A DNA stretch of 64,000 nucleotides from Symbiodinium microadriaticum (Eukaryota > Sar > Dinophyceae > Suessiales > Symbiodiniaceae). Of the stretch, positions 34,929 through 47,948 are shown one piece after another. The notes under the pieces were generated by a model. The model ran no database searches, was not told the origin of the DNA, and saw only the letters and a program-made list of their open reading frames with translations. Position 1 is the stretch's first letter; the number at the start of each line of letters is the position of its first letter. The translations under genes were made by a program, and so were the position numbers. Location of the stretch: the NCBI GenBank assembly GCA_001939145.1, contig LSRX01000815.1, positions 260,278-324,277 on the forward strand, written 5' to 3'.

Positions 34929-37255
34929 ATCATTGTATACCAGTGATGACCACGATTTCGGTGGATGTAGTAGTACTGGTACTGGTGCTAGTGCGCGTAC
35001 TGGTACTGTGCCAGTGCCACTGCAGTACCAGTGCTTCATCCACATCACGAACCTGTCGTATGATGTATGCATATTTCCAACATCATGATGGTACTTGCCC
35101 ATTCCTCTTACTACTGTGCCCTGCAGTTGGTGCCATCGTTTTCTGCCACTCGTCCAGCCGTACGCACAGACCCTGAAAGCCTGTTCGAATGCTACCGGGA
35201 ATGGTTGTGCCGATTCCTGATTCTCAAGTTCCAAGCCTTCAGCTGCAGTATGGCAACAGCGTGTCTTCAGCAGGAGCCCTGCTTGCAAACCGTTGCTGCT
35301 ACAACGTGCAGTAGTAATCCTCAAACCGAGAAACCCATTGAAGTCAATGATGCTGAAGCCCAAACTCCAAGGAAGCCCAAACTCCAAGTAACGGGAGTTT
35401 CAGTTAATTGCGGCTCCTTTCAAGGAAGGCACCAGAACTTCTCTCATACACCGGAAAAAAGACTCCTGCAACAAAATGATGACTCACACCGGGGGCCATA
35501 AACTCGGTTTCTGACATTACCGGTCCACTGGCCCTCTGAGGTCCCAGACTGCCGAAGAGGCCTTCATCCTCAAGCTCAAGACCCCGAAACCTCAGAAAAA
35601 GAAAGGGCTCAGGGCCTTTGGGCCTTGGGGGGCTCAAGGCCCTGGGGCTCCAAGACTCTACACAGTCCGTGGAGACGTTTTTTTGTGAGAAGTTCGGCAG
35701 GCTCTGAAGCTTGGCTGTTGAAGTAATGTAGTAGAGAATCCCAAACTGATGGCCCGTTTGCATCCGTCCCTGTCATCTCCTCGCTAGAAAGATTGCGTAC
35801 TTCTGTCTCTCTCTCCTTTACTCATGTTGTTGCGGATGACAGCGGCACGACAAAGTGCTTGGACGCTGTTTTGCGGCCCTTGCTATTAGCCACCGGCACC
35901 ACGGAGACTGCTGATGCTGCGGTGTCACTGTACTGTCACTAGACAGCAGTACTATCGTGACGAAGCATTTACCGTATATCTCGTTCGGCTGTTGACAATC
36001 CTGTGCGTTCTATGCCTGCGCAATGATCATTGCATTCAGAGTAAATCAACCGGTTAAGATGCTCCCGTTTGCGTTGCTGGAGTGTTCGAGTCCTCGGGTT
36101 GCGAGTTTCAAAACCCTAAACGTCCCAACCTGTGCTGCGCAAAATCTGAATGGAAACCCGGGCGCCGGGCATGTCTGTACCTAGGTGATGCCAGGGACCA
36201 CCTCAGTCATGGCCACGGAATTAACTCAAACCTCATGATCGTGAGAGCAATCATAACTTAATCATAACAGTATGACAGTACCTGTGGCCATAACCATGAC
36301 GGAAAGTCACCGGTACAACCACTGGATCATGCAACGGTACAGCATTAAGTACACATGCACGCATAGCCACAGGCAGTGTCACAACAACCGAGCACCATGT
36401 TACGGAACCAGCCAAACGAGTCATAAAGCGCGATGCCAACAACAATCACGTCCTCTTAATAACACGAATCATCAACTTCCGGAGGCTCGACTTCCTACGC
36501 CAACTCTGGCGGCTGCTGGGCTCTGCACCAGACATCGTGTTCAAGGTCCTGAGGAAATTCGGCGGAACTCAACCACGCCTCTAGACACACACACACACAC
36601 ACAGGTACACCCATACAGGTACACACCGGAGCGCCAAAGCCTGGAAGCCTACGGCTAGCATGAGCTGCATTTCCGGAGCACTCCTGATCCCTATCAGAAG
36701 CTTGGGAAAACAAGCCCGGCCCCGGTCCTAAAGGCTTGGCATGCAGAGTCTGCTGCTGCAAGACCTGCAGGTTAGGCAGCGAGGGGTTCGGCTAAGAGTG
36801 GCTTCAAGGCACTAAGAATGTCTTCCTCTGTGTAAAACAGTATTCCGAGTCTTGATGGGGGTCATATCAGGTCTTCCGGAAACTCTGTGATGCGTCCTTC
36901 ATTGAACCCGTGCAGACTCAAAGCCCGCATTCTGAGCCCCAAGCCCTCCCTGCAGCATTGTTGATAATGGTGGTACTGGTACATACATGGTACATAAACA
37001 TCACAAGTCCGTCGTAGCAATCGCTGTGATAAGGGCGAGATGAACAAGACTTCAACCCTTCAACCCAATGCCGCCCTTCGCAGGGAGCCGGGCTACGAGC
37101 ATCGAGGAAGCTGGAGATCACGAAGTACGGCCTCGCAGTCGGGAAGTCCGATGAATTGCGGTTGGTAGTATGGGTTTCACACGAGTATCAGTAGCAATAT
37201 AAACCGAGCTTCATGCACACAGTTGCAGTCACGCGACCATGAACAGTTTTGCCTT

Positions 37256-37256
<1 letters not shown>

Positions 37257-37308
<52 letters not shown>
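37257..37308. repeat. (AGC)n, about 17 units
   Basis: A clean CAG/AGC run in unique DNA. Confidence 0.95.
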
Positions 37309-37309
<1 letters not shown>

Positions 37310-37674
37310 CAGTGATATCAGCTGTAACCTGTAATCAGTCATGATAATGATCATTACTATTGTCCCACTCTCAGTGTCAGTGCTATTGTTCTGCCGGAGC
37401 TCTTCAAAAGGGCTGCGGCACTGCTGTTTAAGAGCGACAAAGCATTTAGGCTCCTTTGAAACCCTAGATGACCTATCCTCAGACCTTTCGAGACGAAAGC
37501 ATCTCATCGCCAAACCAAAGACCTGCGAAACCCGAGACTCAAATCCTGCTATTCATTCTCTGAGTAGTGTTACTGTTGTTATTACGATCATGACTAGTAT
37601 CATGATTACTGTTCACTATTCTTACGACTATGACCAGTGTGACCAGTGTGATTTTTGTTCTGATCAGCCCTAAA

Positions 37675-37765
37675 CACAAAACCCCAAACCCCGAACCCTA
37701 AACCCAAAACCCCAAAAACCCAAAACCCCAAAACCCCTGAACCCTAAAACCCCCCTAAAAACCCA
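37675..37765 (-). repeat. Degenerate CCCTAAA/CCCCAAA tract
   Basis: Runs of CCCCAAA, CCCTAAA and CCCAAAA units, ending about 105 bases before the foldback element. Confidence 0.65.
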
Positions 37766-37870
37766 CAAAACAACCCAAGGCTTCGGCCCATCTTCCAGGC
37801 TCTGCAGTGCAGCTGCGGGTGCCTGGCCCCAGAGGCCGCGCCCCAGAGCCCGAAAGCAAAGCTGCCCTGG

Positions 37871-38000
37871 GATGCTACCCAGAGAGCCCAATACCCCTTA
37901 ATTACGGAACATACCTTAAAATCATAATCTTAAGGCCCCTATAATTTAAGGTATCTTCCTTATTTGAGGGGTATTGGGCTCTCTGGGTACAGGTAGCATC
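37871..38000. mobile_element. Foldback/MITE-like element, about 130 bp
   Basis: Long imperfect inverted repeats: GATGCTACCCAGAGAGCCCA at the left and GGGCTCTCTGGGTA...GGTAGCATC at the right. The arms continue inward (ATACCCCTTA... / ...GAGGGGTAT, then ACCTTAAA / TTTAAGGT) for about 45-50 bases each, around a short loop. There is no coding capacity. The structure fits a non-autonomous DNA element or a hairpin. Confidence 0.7.
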
Positions 38001-40313
38001 TGCACTGTGCTCATAGTATACTGTAGTAGACTCTTATGTACTGTAACGTACTAGAATGTAGGAAAAAGGTACTAGGATTACTAGGATGTACTGTATGACT
38101 ACTATATGTCTGGGCTTTGGGTTCAGGTGGTTTTAGGTCTTCGGTTGCAGGGCTCAGCCTCCACGATCAGGGTTCGGGGTGGGGGCTCGTCATTTGGGCT
38201 CCCAGTGCAGGGTGCACAATTCGGACATGTTCGGTAATACAGTACACTATAGTACATGATAGTTTCTACTGTACTATAGTACATTATGGGGCCTCCGAGA
38301 GGGTGAAGCATGGTTGGCGTTGAGACTTCCGTGCAACACGGAATCGGTGCTTGCCACTCCGAATGGACTCTACCAGTGCTGCCACCTGCCCAGTGGGGTT
38401 GGCTTTTCCTTTTCATGTTTGGAGATGTCGGGGTCTAAGGTGTTGGGGCTTCTAGCTCTACCTGCTGAGAGCTCGTGGCTGGCCTCGCCTGCGAAGCAGA
38501 CCCCTTATGAACCCTTGCCGTGCTCTGTTGGCGGAAAAAAGCTGACTCATTCAGGGCCCTTGGAAGAGAATGTGATGCTGCCGGCAGCCGCCTTCTCATC
38601 CATTTCATGTCTCTGCCTGGAAGGGCAGGCACTCTGCTGCTTTCAGATGTTACATCTCGCGTGCAAGTGGACGATACTGATGGTTCGTCAACAGAAGATG
38701 GTCGTGCAATTCGCTGTCGCAACTGTCTGAGGCCCTACACATTGGGACTTCTACTTCGACAAGACATGGCAGAGTAGCTGAAACATCGCCTCGCAACCAT
38801 AGAGCAAGCATCCCTCTCAGCTCCCGACAGGGGTGAAATCAGCGGATCGATCAAGTACGGCTCCTTTTCACCATGTCTTCTTGGCTTCGGGTCTGGAGTT
38901 TGCGATTCGTCGCCACTGTCGGACGCCCCCGTGGTCCTAGAGCCACAGAATGAGATCCCGAGCCTGCGATGGCTGCCACCCAAACCACGAGTCTTGGATG
39001 GAATGAGCTCCTATTCCCAAACCCTGCCCCTCCTCCCCTCCTGATAATCCCACCACCAACGAGAAGGCTTGCTGTAGTAGTGATACTTAAAAACCGAGTA
39101 TCTGACTGAGATCAATGAGTGCCCCCTCTCCGAACGCCGAGTCTTGTTCTCGTGCTCAACTCTCCCAAAGCTCGAGCACGAAGCCAGCACGCGTGCCTCC
39201 GGCACTTGGCCTGGGAAGCCCTGCGACACATTTCACACAATGAAAAACAGCCCTACAGTTTGTGACCATAGAAAGTGGAGACTTGGGATTTACGGCTAAT
39301 TATGGACGATAAAGCATGCAGGGTGTGCGACAAGGGGAGTCTTTGCTCCTGCGGCATCGCAGGGCAAGTCTCTGGCCAACTCTCTCACTCTTTTGCAATG
39401 CGCTTGGGAACCGGAAACCGTTTCTGGCCTTTAGAACAGCCGCAAACCGTACATTCTACCAGCCAGGCCTTACCCCGTAATCCCTGGACCGTGCACCAGC
39501 GATGCATGGTTCTTAGCCTGATCATCTACTACGGCTCCTGTCGTTATTGCCATAAACCCCGAGGCTCAAATGCCAGCCCAAGCCCGAATGCCCTAAGCAT
39601 CCGAAGACCATAACCAAGCCCGGAGCGTCCTCCGTCTATGTCTCTCTGGACGTTTTTGTATAGACGCATATATACATACATTATGGACATCGGCTTAGCC
39701 ACGGATCAAAACGCAGGCAGATTCAGGTGCAGATGTGTATACGTTAAACTTAGAGCGAGATGAGACAGGTACATACTGTTGACATGTGAGCTTTGTACAC
39801 ATATATGTGCAATTGCATATATGCAAATACAGATATACAAATATACATACATGTATACATATCTACATAACCACAGACCTACATATCTACATACCTACAA
39901 CCATTCCCATATACATCTATACATACATACATATACACACATACACATCTACACATGTATATAAAGTCATACACATATATAATACATACATGTTTATATA
40001 TATATATACACACACAGTTATGTTTATAACATTTGAATTTCTATAGTTTCTATGCTTATATGGTTATATAGACATACATATATATGTATACATATATATA
40101 TATGTACACACCTTAAAACTCTCATGCTTCTATGCTTCTGCGTATGCATGTACACTTGCATACATGTACATGGTATACACATTGTATGCATGTATGTATG
40201 TACGTATATATATATATATATGTAAGTGTATACATTTGTGTATATGTATATATGATTATACCTACATATATACATGTTTATGCAAATAAATGTATACTAC
40301 AATTTTATTTATG

Positions 40314-40349
<36 letters not shown>

Positions 40350-41180
40350 AACACACACACACACGCATGTATATATGTAGTGAAACACACACGAGCCTTG
40401 GCCGCAGTTTCTATTAAGCGGCCCAGAGCATGGAAGGCCCAAGGGAAGGCCTGACAGCGGCGTGTCAGACAAGAATTGTCAGCATGACAGTAGCGGTGGC
40501 AGGAGTCAGTGACCACTATAGCTGCCATCGTTGCTTTCACAGAAAGACGCATTATGATGACTGGTGACTGTTGGCTGATGCTGGTCATTACTTACTTCCG
40601 CTTGCTGCCCTGAGCCATGTCCAAGTGATCTCTGGAGGTCGCGCTGTTTCTGCGATCGCTGAGCGGCTGCGGCATTTAGACTGCACTGAAATGCCGCACG
40701 CCTGCTCGACATAAGACTGTCCAACCGGCTCAAGACCAGCCCTTGAGACCAAGCTCCGAGCCCAAGCCTTCGATAACCGGTGGGGAAAGTTCCCGATGCC
40801 TTCCTTCAAGAACCTAGGATGAAGACTACGATTATGATACATAACTGTGCTTATTGCCAAGTATAGCATAGTTAGAATTTGAGAACTATGTTGTATTATC
40901 CGTAGAGCATTGGGCAACAGATTCCGACACGAGGTCATGGAGATATGCTACTTGCTGTCGCATGGTGTTGCAGCCTTCTAGCCCAATCCACTCCCTATGC
41001 TGCACTTTACTCCAAAAGAGTCAAGTGCTCGCTCAGGCTAGAATATAGGGGTCTCAATGCTTAGCTTCGGGGTTTGGTGGATGTCATGGTATCCTCCACA
41101 AAACCATAAGGGAACACCGTTACTAATTGCTCCGATACCCAAAACAAATCGCAGCATGGATTGCGTCCTGAATCCCTCCC
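38001..41180. other. No supportable gene
   Basis: 38020-38290 has ATACTATAGTA-type phrases. A plus-strand frame 38520-38777 (ending RCRNCLRPYTLGLLLRQDMA) is protein-like but unidentified. 39640-40380 is a TATACA/TATATG microsatellite field. Confidence 0.35.
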
Positions 41181-41189
41181 CGGAGTTGC

Positions 41190-42095
41190 TCACAAGTTGA
41201 CCCTGCCATCCCAGCGTGGCCACTGCTGGATGTCGTGCTGCCACCATCCGCATCGCGGACACTGGTTGGAGATCTGGGTGTTGCCATGCCATTCCCCGTG
41301 GTGGGCGTCCAGATCTGAACAAGCCGTGTGATCGATAGGCCCGTAGCCGCAGCCCCCACACTGCACTGCATTGGGCATGGAACGGAGCAAGGCCTCACGG
41401 AGCAACTCGGGGTCTTCCTGATCGTGCTTTTGCTGCCACTGCCTGTGGTTCTCATCTGCTTCCGCAGTTGCCTGCAACTTTGACCAGTCTTCGGCGGGCA
41501 GCATCGGCCTAAGGGAGTCCAGCTGCAGGAATCCTTCACACTGGCTCCGCCCAGGGCAGCGGATGCAATGCCCAGAGGCACGCCGTTCCATCAAGCGCCT
41601 GCCACTTTCTTCGTCGCTCTGAAGCTCACTGCGCACGTACTGCGGCAAGCACTCTCTGCACAAGAAGTGGGCTGCGCCGGCCTCATGACAGCAGCACTGG
41701 ATGCCATCATGCTTCTGCTCCATGCAGATGATGCATCGCGCTGCCAGAGCAGAAGGCTCGGTGGTAGTGCTTGACCCCGAATCCACGCCGGCTGCCTCTT
41801 CGATCGACCGGCTGATGGCCTGCTCAAGCTCTTCCAGGTAGCGGCGGTCTGCTGCGGCGGTCCGAACAGAAGCTTCCAACACTGCCCTCAGCTCTGCATC
41901 GAAGGGGGCAAAATCAGAATCCTCCTCCCCGTGGGCAGCTTGTGGCAAGTGATGGCCAAATCGAGGCCACAGGGATGCAGGAGGCGGCACTGGCGCCACT
42001 CTCACTTCCTGGGGGCACCACCAGCCGTTCCTGAACCACTCAGGACGACATTGATGGCAAGGACAGGAAACGGCCATGATATCTGCATCCGCCAT
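41190..42095 (-). CDS. RING/IBR-type zinc-finger protein, probable E3 ubiquitin ligase, single exon
   Basis: A 301-residue intronless frame from ATG to TGA. A Cys/Trp-rich start (SCPCHQC) is followed by an acidic helical stretch. Three metal-binding clusters follow. The first is a RING-like CIICM at residues 121-125, continuing to FLCREC at about 144-149. The second is HCIRC at about 176-180. The third is C-x2-C (CGGCGYGPIDHTAC, 246-259) followed by SDLDAHH and a closing CPRCGWW (279-285). The last block, with GPIDHTACSDLDAHH before CPRCGWW, is one I associate with a large family in dinoflagellates and other algae, usually described as RING or IBR-like; RBR enzymes pass ubiquitin through a catalytic Cys in the last domain. 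The frame is open upstream to about 42190, but without an ATG, so the start at 42095 is preferred; an AG|G just upstream (ctcaag|GCC) leaves room for an upstream exon. Substrate unknown. Confidence 0.72.
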   Translation of the reverse strand: MADADIMAVSCPCHQCRPEWFRNGWWCPQEVRVAPVPPPASLWPRFGHHLPQAAHGEEDSDFAPFDAELRAVLEASVRTAAADRRYLEELEQAISRSIEEAAGVDSGSSTTTEPSALAARCIICMEQKHDGIQCCCHEAGAAHFLCRECLPQYVRSELQSDEESGRRLMERRASGHCIRCPGRSQCEGFLQLDSLRPMLPAEDWSKLQATAEADENHRQWQQKHDQEDPELLREALLRSMPNAVQCGGCGYGPIDHTACSDLDAHHGEWHGNTQISNQCPRCGWWQHDIQQWPRWDGRVNL

Positions 42096-42743
42096 GCGGC
42101 CTTGAGACAACAACAGCAGCTTCGGTGGGTCTGCTGCCAAGCTTCTTCTGCTTGCGTCTGCTATCCCCGGTGCAATTAGCGATGAATGTCATGTTCATAT
42201 TGATGAGGCTGCTGCCGGGGTGCGGGGTCGAGTAGTAATGCTGAGAAGGTCACGGCACTAGTGGTCATGGGCATGACGGGGTTGAGGAGAGTGGCGACGA
42301 CAGTGATTGCCGTGACGTTAGTCTGCTACATTCTTCGCTTTCAGAGAGCTCGTCGAGAAGGCCTCCACGTTGCCTGCTGGAACCACCACCTGCACGCAGG
42401 GATCATTTGGGCTTGGGATCAGTAGTGGTTTAGCAATGTGAAAGGGGCTATTCACGCTTTGTCTCGAGTTCGATGGAGCAGCAGCTAAGATTGCTGCAAC
42501 GGGGCACCGATTGGAACCCACCAAAAAGGTAGATGCCTTCGGAGACTTTTCAATGAGCTGTCTGCTTCCTCAGTCCCATATCCCGAATATGGGTGTCGTG
42601 AACATTCAGTAAGAATGTCCCCGCATGGTTGCAATATGAACACACTCTCAAATACCCAAAGACACTATTCCAAAATTCCCCTCTCTCCTACATGAGGACC
42701 TGCTACTACACGATGCAGGCCTTGCGGTGTAGCTGGCTCTTGT

Positions 42744-42744
<1 letters not shown>

Positions 42745-42784
<40 letters not shown>

Positions 42785-43165
42785 TTTAGCCGCAGTAGCA
42801 GCAGCGGTAGCAGCAGTAGGAGTACGAGTAGGAGGAAGGAGGAGGAGGAGCAGGAGTAGAACGGCAGTAGCAGTAGCAGTAGCAGTAGCAGTAGCAGCAG
42901 TAGGAGTACGAGTAGGAGGAAGGAGGAGGAGGAGCAGGAGTAGAACGGCAGTAGCAGTAGCAGTAGCAGTAGCAGTAGCAGTAGCAGTAGCAGTAGCAGT
43001 AGCAGTAGCAGTAGCAGTAGCAGTAGCAGTAGCAGTAGCAGTAGCAGTAGCAGTAGCAGTAGCAGTAGTCGCCGCCGTCGTCGTCGTCGTCGTGGTGGTG
43101 GTGGTGGTAGTAGTAGTAGCAGCAGCAGCAGTAGCAGTAGCAGGCAGTAGCAGTAGTAGCAGTAG
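42745..43165. repeat. AGCAGT/GTAGCA repeat with an internal tandem duplication
   Basis: A block of about 70 bases beginning AGGAGTACGAGTAGGAGGAA occurs twice (about 42818 and 42901), then (CAGTAG)n runs to 43070 and changes to CGT, GGT and AGC units. Confidence 0.85.
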
Positions 43166-43169
43166 TAGC

Positions 43170-46100
43170 AGTAGTAGCCGTTGCAGGAGTGGCAGCAGCC
43201 GCATATTTCTCTTCGTGCTGAATGCCTGCGATCCGTCAGTCCACGGATTAATCCGAGAGTAGACCTCGGAAGGGACTTTGAGAGTGCCCTGGAGAGCTTT
43301 GGCTTAAGAGTTCTGGGTGGTGAAGCTTTTGGGGCTCAGGGTGCAGGGCTTTGATTCAGGGCTTCAGAAGAGGTATTGGCAGTAGTCGCACAAGCAACTG
43401 CAGCACGGGCAACAATGATCACAGAACGGCAGTCTTAGTCAGCAACGTATAACAGCGACACGAGCAAGCTCACTCAAAGGTGACAACAAAAAGTTTGGAG
43501 CAGGGTGGACAGATTCAACGTGCAAACGCTTGAGAGTTTCAGAATACAAGATTCAGAGCTTTGGGAAACTACTGGCTATTGGCTATAGGGCCTGTGATGA
43601 CTCGTAACGCTTAGAGCCCTAAACCTTCCAAGAATGGGTTGCCGAGACAACCACGAATGGAACGATAATGACATGTGTCGCTATAGGACTCTGATGCTTC
43701 TGTTGCTACTCTGGTCGTTTGAATGCCACACTCAAGTCTCCAGCAATCTCGCGATATTCAGCAAACTCATCCGTACGACCTGAAAGACGATGACTAGGCC
43801 AACGCCGATAGTGTTTTTCGTCTTCTTACTTGTGCTGGAAACTGTTGCTGTTAGTATACTAGGGATGCCCTCACACTGTGAAAAAATGGCTGCATGCTGG
43901 CAAGCTTGGGCACCCCACCATGCTTTTGGAGCACGCTTCCATCTCGGCCAAGATGTTTCAGGGTTGAGAGCAGCGGTGTAAGGTTTTGTAGGGCTTAGGG
44001 GCCTAAGGCTGTACAGTTTCAAGGAATTCTTTGGGGCGTTCGTGGTCCTGTTCGTGGTCGGGCTGGACCACACTGCACGACAGCCTAGAGCACCCGCGCC
44101 AACGACTATACACTCTTAACTCAAGGGCTTTTTGAGAAGGATCAGAATAGTATTTGGGGGCATATTAGTTAGTGTAAGGAGCCCTACCGAAGACTGCTTA
44201 TTTAGGCTTCTATAAAGTTCGCCCTGAGCCCCCCGTCATCCATCGTCTACGCGGAAGCAGCACGCTGATTCCACCGACTTCGGAAAAAATGCTGTACCTT
44301 CTCCTCACACACACACACAGAGAGATGTTCCGCTAGGACCTGAAGGACAAAACCCTCCATGAACTCCTGTTGGAATGCGCTACATTGATTGGCCGGGGCG
44401 TCGCAACAAACAGAAACTCCAGCCCTAATGACAGCACGAACTGGATGCCTACGTCATGAAAACGAAGCCAACCATCGCGAGTTGATGCGGTGGGAATGCT
44501 CTCCAAAGCCTCTTCAAAGCACCAGTACTCCTGTGGTTACAACACCGACGACGATTTCAGAGCTCAATCAGTACCAGCGAACGAAGCGAACGACGAGTGC
44601 AAGTCGGAAGGATGCAAAACCAAAAACGAACAGAAAGACTGACAAACGGCCTTCCTCAGCAACGACTGGCAGAGAGCAACATCAGCAGCACCCCGACTTT
44701 CCGAGCAGCGACCTCGGGCTCCTTGAGCCTAGCGCCCAAACCTTAAACCCCCAACAATCTCAGAGGAGAATCCCAGTTCGAACCTCACATTCAAAGGGGC
44801 AAGGTGCCTGAATGCGAAGCGCTTGGCCCGCTTCGGAATCCCGGATCTAAGGCCCTTGAGCCCAGCGGCCGATTTGGGTGCGTGAAAACATCTGCGTCGG
44901 AGGCTTGTTTAAACCCAACACATACGATCGTGCAAACACGGACCGTCCCTAACAGACTAATCAACTTCGGTGATGCAGGGAGAATGCTATGCACAGACAG
45001 CTCGCCTGAGACCGGCCAGGTACTTTCCTTTTTACCCTTAGATTCATTCCTGACTATGTGCTTGCTGGAGTTTCCTTGGGCGAGCAGCCGCTGACCCCTC
45101 GAACTTTTTTGTTGCCCTGCGCAAGCTGAGTCGAGACTCGACGGTGCTGATCACAAGGACATCTCCCAATCCACTAGAGCCACATGATGCACTCATATGC
45201 CCTGTTACTTCAAAGGATTGTTGCGTAAGAGAGGCCACGACTTGCCTGAGGTCTAAGACTAAGAAAATCCATCACGCCCGCCACTGGCTGCTGCATCACT
45301 TTAAAGCGGCTGAGCCTGGCAAGGGCTTCCACCCTTGCAAAAGGACATCACCGTGACTGATGACAATAACCCATAACGATAAACAAGAAGAATAACCACC
45401 ACCACCACCACCACCACCACCACCACCACCACTAAAACACCACCAGCAAACAAACTTGCGTAGCCAAGTCCGACAGTACAACTATCTCTGCGTGAAGTCC
45501 GGCAACGATCTCTGCACTGCGTCCAGTCAACTATTGGACTGAAGATAACGAGCAAGCGAACAAACAAACCTACCAGCCACCCGACCAAGCAACCACAGTA
45601 GCAACAACAACGATGATGATGGTGATGATGGCAATGATCATAGCAAGAATACAAGAATAACAATGACAATAACAATAACAATAATCCGCAACATCTTCCA
45701 CTCGGCCGGCCTAGGTCCTGGTGTCTAACGAAGCGGCCGGGAGGGGCCTGTCGCGAGAATCTCAGTCGCTTGGGGCCAGAATCTGGCGCAACATCTCCTT
45801 TAAACCGGGCTAGGGTTAGGGCTTGTAGGGTTTAGGGTTATAACGGCCACAAGCAGGGGGCATCGGTTGCAGCTTGTTCTGCAACATGTTTTTGGAGTTG
45901 CAAAGGCCCGCGGACGCCCGACTCGCCTGGCCTCTGCTTCGCTGGAACCATGACCTGGCATCTCGGTTTGGAAGGTTTAGGGTTTAGGGCTTAGGGTTGG
46001 GTGTAGGGTTTAGGGATGTTTTCTTATTGTCACCCCTTTTCCATCTGCCCAAAGGTTTAGGGATTTGTTTTTTTTGAGGGCCTTTTTCCGTCTGCTAGTG

Positions 46101-46950
46101 TCTAGCTCGAGAATCTATGTTTAGGGTGTAGGGTTTAGGGTGTAGGATTTAGGGTGCACGGTTTAGGGTTTGGGGATAAGACACGCATAAACAAAGAGGT
46201 TCTAATTTGGTGTGGAACATCAAAGCCAACTGTCAGCATTCCTTGAGTGCACAACTAGCTTACTTAGAGGTCCCACTACGGGCTTACTACCTCTGTCTCA
46301 TACATCATCCCTTGTCATCCACCACATTCTTCCGGATGGCTCTACTCTACAATAGATTGTCATGTAGTATTGCATCTCATCAGCTGAGCCGAACATATTC
46401 AGACTATACTATACTATACTGTCCAATCACAACATTGGGCTTCAGGATTTCAGAGCAGTCTCGATCAGCACTTTCATGCAACAGGCTATACTATGACTAT
46501 ACATAGTAGGTGCGAGAATCATTGCCCAGCTGGTGGTCAAGACCATAAGAACGGCCATCATAGCAGTGCCCGAAATCAGAGTACTGATCGGTTGGTTTAC
46601 GCAGCGGCTTGACTCCATGGAACCGCACCCGGTCCGAGATCCACATCATCACAGGGACCCTTACTTGTAGGCGAGGTTTGCGGGAGGGGGGGTAGCGGAC
46701 TGTACTTCCTTCTATCGGCTTGATTAGGTATTGAAGCCCCCTACCCCGCTCCCCCCCACCCCCCTAACGGTCCTTAAGGCATCATACTGCATCACCGCAC
46801 ATCCCTACGATCTAATCACATCGAAAAGCTGTTTCAATACTAGCAAAATCTACCAGCGAGGCCCCTATAATCTGTGATCTACCGGTCGGCTCTTCTGCCT
46901 GCCTGCCAGCTGGGCAGCAGGCCGACTCTCAGCGCCCAAGCCGATCCTTC
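43170..46950. other. No supportable gene
   Basis: Contains (ACC)n at 45390-45434, the telomere-like cluster at 45.8-46.2 kb and short motif-less frames (140 codons at 44389-44811 plus strand). Confidence 0.4.
45805..46175 (+). repeat. Cluster of TTTAGGG-type tracts
   Basis: Repeated groups at 45805-45842, 45974-46020 and 46118-46172, separated by unique sequence. The last group alternates GTGTAGGG and TTTAGGG. Confidence 0.7.
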
Positions 46951-46952
46951 AC

Positions 46953-47097
46953 CTGGCGGTTTTTCGCTGCATTGGGAGTTTCAGGGCACAGGGAGCGCCA
47001 CTCAAGATCCGGAATTGTAAGACCCTTACAGAAAGAATCCAGGTAAACTCCGATACGACGCTTGGCGATCATTGCGTGATGATGCCAGAGACGGCAC
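46953..47097 (-). CDS. Putative 145-nt coding exon
   Basis: An AG|G acceptor (gagcag|GTGCC) and a GT donor (CGCCAG|GTGAAG) bracket 48 codons reading CRLWHHHAMIAKRRIGVYLD then SFCKGLTIPDLEWRSLCPET. Protein-like and flanked by good sites, it lies 0.85 kb downstream of the membrane-protein gene on the same strand. Family unknown. Confidence 0.35.
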
Positions 47098-47948
47098 CTG
47101 CTCATGCCTGCTGCTGATGAGGACGGCGGTGGTGGGACCACGGTAGTAAAAGATATCAAACTGAGGATGTGGGGAAGCCGATGCGGAAATGGCCTGTCGC
47201 TCGTGCGCTTTTCCTTTGCTCCAACCACGAGGTCGGAGAATCTGGCTCTTAGGCCAGATCATGCCATGTCCCCCGAGCAAACTCCTCAGGAGGCCCGGAC
47301 GACGAGAGCAGCCATTTCTTCGACCAACCCTACTGTACCACAAAACCCGAGTACAATTATAGACGAATTTTGAGTATACCCCAAGCCCAAAAACCCGAAT
47401 TTTTTAAGCATGCCATTCATCCCTGAGCCCTTCAGCCTCAGCCGAGCAAGCTCAGGCGCTGCTGCAGGAAGTCTCGCTTTCGCTGGCGGACTCGGACCAG
47501 TCACCACTCAGGGAGCGGCGGAAGCAGCCTCTCCCAGCCGGAGGGAACAACTGTCAAAGTGACAGCGGGACAACTTGGGTTTGTAGGGGCGTGTCAGCGG
47601 TGTTCTAGGATTCTGGAAGTGTCTAGCCGCGTGTGTCTAGAATGGTACAATGATGAAAGACTACCTCGAAGTTTCTCCTAGAACCGAGCGGCAGATCTTC
47701 GGCATCTTCTTGTCCACCAGTTCAAGGGACCTTTGGTCGCAGTGCGTCTCGACGCGAACTTCGGTTCTTATGGAGGGACTGAGTGGTTCTTAGGCCTTCG
47801 GCAAGAAGGCATTGCAATCACAGGCCCAAAAACCTTTACCCAGTTCCGCAGGCTAGCCAATGGCACCGGAGATGCTAAGGCCTAGGTTTCTGAATAAATT
47901 AGTAGGGAATGGGGGAATGGATCCCTATGATAGCCCCTTAAGGGTCCC

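Larger units (their letters stand above)
33561..37250. other. No supportable gene
   Basis: Diverged TTTAGGG-like phrases are scattered through 33600-34930. Open frames at 34887-35501 overlap on opposite strands and carry no motif. Confidence 0.35.

Noticed and set aside
16000..43170. CAG/AGC repeat tracts as possible poly-Gln coding exons
   Set aside because: No flanking conserved coding sequence in frame with any tract.
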